Origin: Baffinella frigidus
Taxonomy: Eukaryota > Cryptophyceae > Cryptomonadales > Baffinellaceae
Length of the DNA stretch: 17,541 bases
Assembly (NCBI GenBank): GCA_026770585.1
Contig: MU646969.1
Span: forward strand, 5,395-22,935
Direction of reading: 5' to 3'
Part shown: in pieces, positions 13,101 through 16,100 of the stretch
Layout: the number at the start of each line of letters is the position of its first letter
How positions within the stretch are numbered: position 1 is the first letter of the stretch
Program-made: the position numbers and the translations under genes
Notes under the pieces: generated by a model
What the model was told of the DNA's origin: nothing
The model's input: only the letters and a program-made list of their open reading frames with translations
Database searches by the model: none

Positions 13101-16100
13101 GAAGGACGTCTTCTTCACCAAGCTCGAGTCCGCGGCGGTGGCGGTCAACAACCCTAAACTCTGAGCCCTACCCTAAATCCTAAACCCTAAACCCTAAACC
13201 CTAAATCCTAAACCCCAAACCCCAACCCTGAACCCTAAACCCTGAACCCCGAACCCCGAACCCTGAACCCCACAGGTCAACAACGCGGCGAGTATGTCAG
13301 CGGGATACATGTGCACGTCGCTCAACCTCGCGAGCACCATCTCGTCCAACCCCGCGCACCTCTCCACCGCGCTCGTCGCCCGCTTGCTCGACCACGTCAC
13401 CGTCCTCGTTTCGGACGAGCACCTCTCGGTGCACCCCTCCCCCCAAAAAACAACACCGTATGCAATCAACAAAAGCGCCTGGATCCAGATTCTGGTGGGG
13501 ACAACAAATTCTCAACTGTTAGAGAACAGAGGAAGAATACTTCGTAGCATAGGGGGGAAACCGGCGTGGCGCTGGTGGTGGGAATGCGGGTTGACGCGGG
13601 GGCAGAGTCCCCTGGTGGTGGTGGCGTGACTGAAAGTGTGTGGTGGTGGTGCCACTGAAAGAGAGAGAGAGATGGTGAAGCCACTGAAAGAGAGTGTGGT
13701 GATGGAGGCACTGAAAGAGAGTGTGGTGGGGGTGGTGGCAGGTGGCGTCGATCACTACGTCATGCGCCTCCTCGGCGCTCTCCTTCATGTCCAATGCCCT
13801 CGCGGCCACGAAACACGGCAACGTCTCGAACGCGGACCTCGCCTCGGTCGTGACCAAGGTCGAGCGGGGCCTCATGTCGGTGCTCCGCGAGACAGCCGCG
13901 GGGCTGGTCGAAGGCGCGGCGTCGGTGGCCAGCTCCAACAGCTCCTCCACCGCCATCGCCCGCAACACCTACGCCGGGCGGGCGTGGGCCGCCGCCTCAC
14001 TCACAACCCAGGACCTCCTCCCCGAAGCGGTGGTGTCGTACGCCATGCCCTCGACGTTCGAGAACGACGCCGGTCTGGGTGTCCTCAAGAACGACGCCGG
14101 TCTCGTCGCCCCCGTCGACATCTTCATCGGCGCCTTCTTCTCGGTCCCTGCCTTCGGCGGCGTCGCCCCCATCGGACCACTCGTCACGCTCCTCGTTTCG
14201 CAAAACGGCGGGCACGTCCCTGTCGCCAACCTCTCCGAGAGCATCAACATCTCGATCCCCTTCACCGCGGCGCACCGCGCCGTCGGCGGCAAGGGCAAGT
14301 GCGTCTACGTCAACGGCTCTGCTTTCTCCGACGCCGGGGTGACCACGATCCAGAACGGCGACGCGGGGGTCATCTGTCAGACGACGCACCTCACGTCGTT
14401 TACGGTCGTCGAGACGACCACCTCAACCACGTCAGCAGCACCCGATGAGGTCACCACCACCACCGCCGACGACGATTCGGCCAGCAGCACGGAGGAGGTC
14501 AGCGGCGCTACCGCCAATGAGACGGCCATTTCCACCGCTGTGACGACGACTAGCAACACCACCGCGCCCGAGATGACCACCACCACCACCACAGAACCCG
14601 ATGAGGTCACCACTACCACTGCAGCACTCGGCACTTTCGCCGACAGGACCATCGCCTCGACAACGACAGCTGCACCCACTGGCGCTCAAGCGACGCAAGC
14701 ATCTCCTCTGCTACAGACGACCCTGACCGCAGCATCCACCCCGCGTCCGACGCCAGTACAAGCAGCAAACGAGGAGGTGTTTGTGTCTTTTTCCGTGGGG
14801 CTTTCTTTGACTGTGGAGGAGTTCGACGAATCATTGCGGCTCGCTTTCCGGCAAGGTTGCGCTCAACCCCACCCGATCCGAGCCACTGCAGTAAAGCCAC
14901 TGGAGCATTCAACAGCCCGCACAGACCTGCGCCTGCTTAGCTTGATGCGGTGTTGCATTCTTGCTTTCTTCGTGGTAACCTGAATCCCCTCACCTACAGG
15001 GGTTGCCGGCGCAGCGTCCATCACTCTAGACTCTGTCCGGATCCTCGATGTGGTACGCGCCCCACGCCCTCATCCCAACCTTGCACTTTCCACGCCGCAC
15101 CTTCTAAATCCAAGCGCGGGGGTGTTGCTGCCGATCCGTTCCTATGCATGTCCGTCTCTCGAAAACCGTGGCACGCTCTCACCTGTGGCTCTCAACGTGC
15201 TCTTGCAGGAAGCGACGGGCGCGCGGCGAGGTTCAAGCGCGTCTCGGCATCGGGAGGCCTCCTCAGACCTCGAAGCCTCGACAGGACGCGCCAACCGAAG
15301 GCTTCTCGCGGTCTGAGGGTGGAGGGTTGAGGGCTTGAGACGCTAGGGCCCCGCGTGGCGGCGGCTTGGAGTCCATGCTTCAAAGTTCTAGGGTTTGCGG
15401 TTTCAGGCTTAGGTTTCCCGGGCAGCCAGCCAGTTGAGGTTTTGGTGTGGTGACGCTCGCGTGTGGGCGTGGGCAGGGATCCATCACGGTGACGTGTGAG
15501 GTGGACGCTGCCTCGGTCAGCGAGGCGAACGTGCTCTCGCAACGCCTCACCTCTGGCCTCGTCGAGAACCTCAAAAACAAGGTACTTCAGGGCTTACGTT
15601 GAGGGCTTGAGGGTATAGTAGAGGGTTGAGGGTTCTCCCGAATCACGTGCTCGGGGAACGGGCGTTTTGGGTCGATCAGAGATCACGGGAGGTATTGGAG
15701 GTATTGGAGGTATTGGAACGATTGTCCGGTTCCGGGTCAATGTTCTGGGAATCGATGAGACGAAAAGGATTCGCTGTACAAGTTCTCGCGTTTTCCTTGC
15801 AGCGCCTTTCAGTTGAAGATGACAGCGCCCGAATCTGAAAGCCCGAATGCAACTGCAACAGGGTCTGCCTGGCGCCACAGTCCTGGCTTCTCCGGAAGTG
15901 GTTACGCGGGTCAAGAAGACGACGCAAGGTCCATTCATTTTGCCGGAATTTTGTTTTGGCCTTGATGACACGTGCGTTTTTCTTCAGGGCAAAATGAATG
16001 GACCTTGCGTCGTCTTGCCGGAAGTTTTTTTTTGGCCTTGATGACACGTGCGCGAAGCAGAGGGGGCTGCCATGAGGCTTTAGCACCTGAGCTTTTCTCA

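Noticed and set aside
15862-15900. Shorter exon 18 ending at GAAGTG|GTTACG
   Set aside because: It would end in phase 0, but exon 19 needs one preceding base. Only the donor at 15929 keeps the frame into the transmembrane helix.
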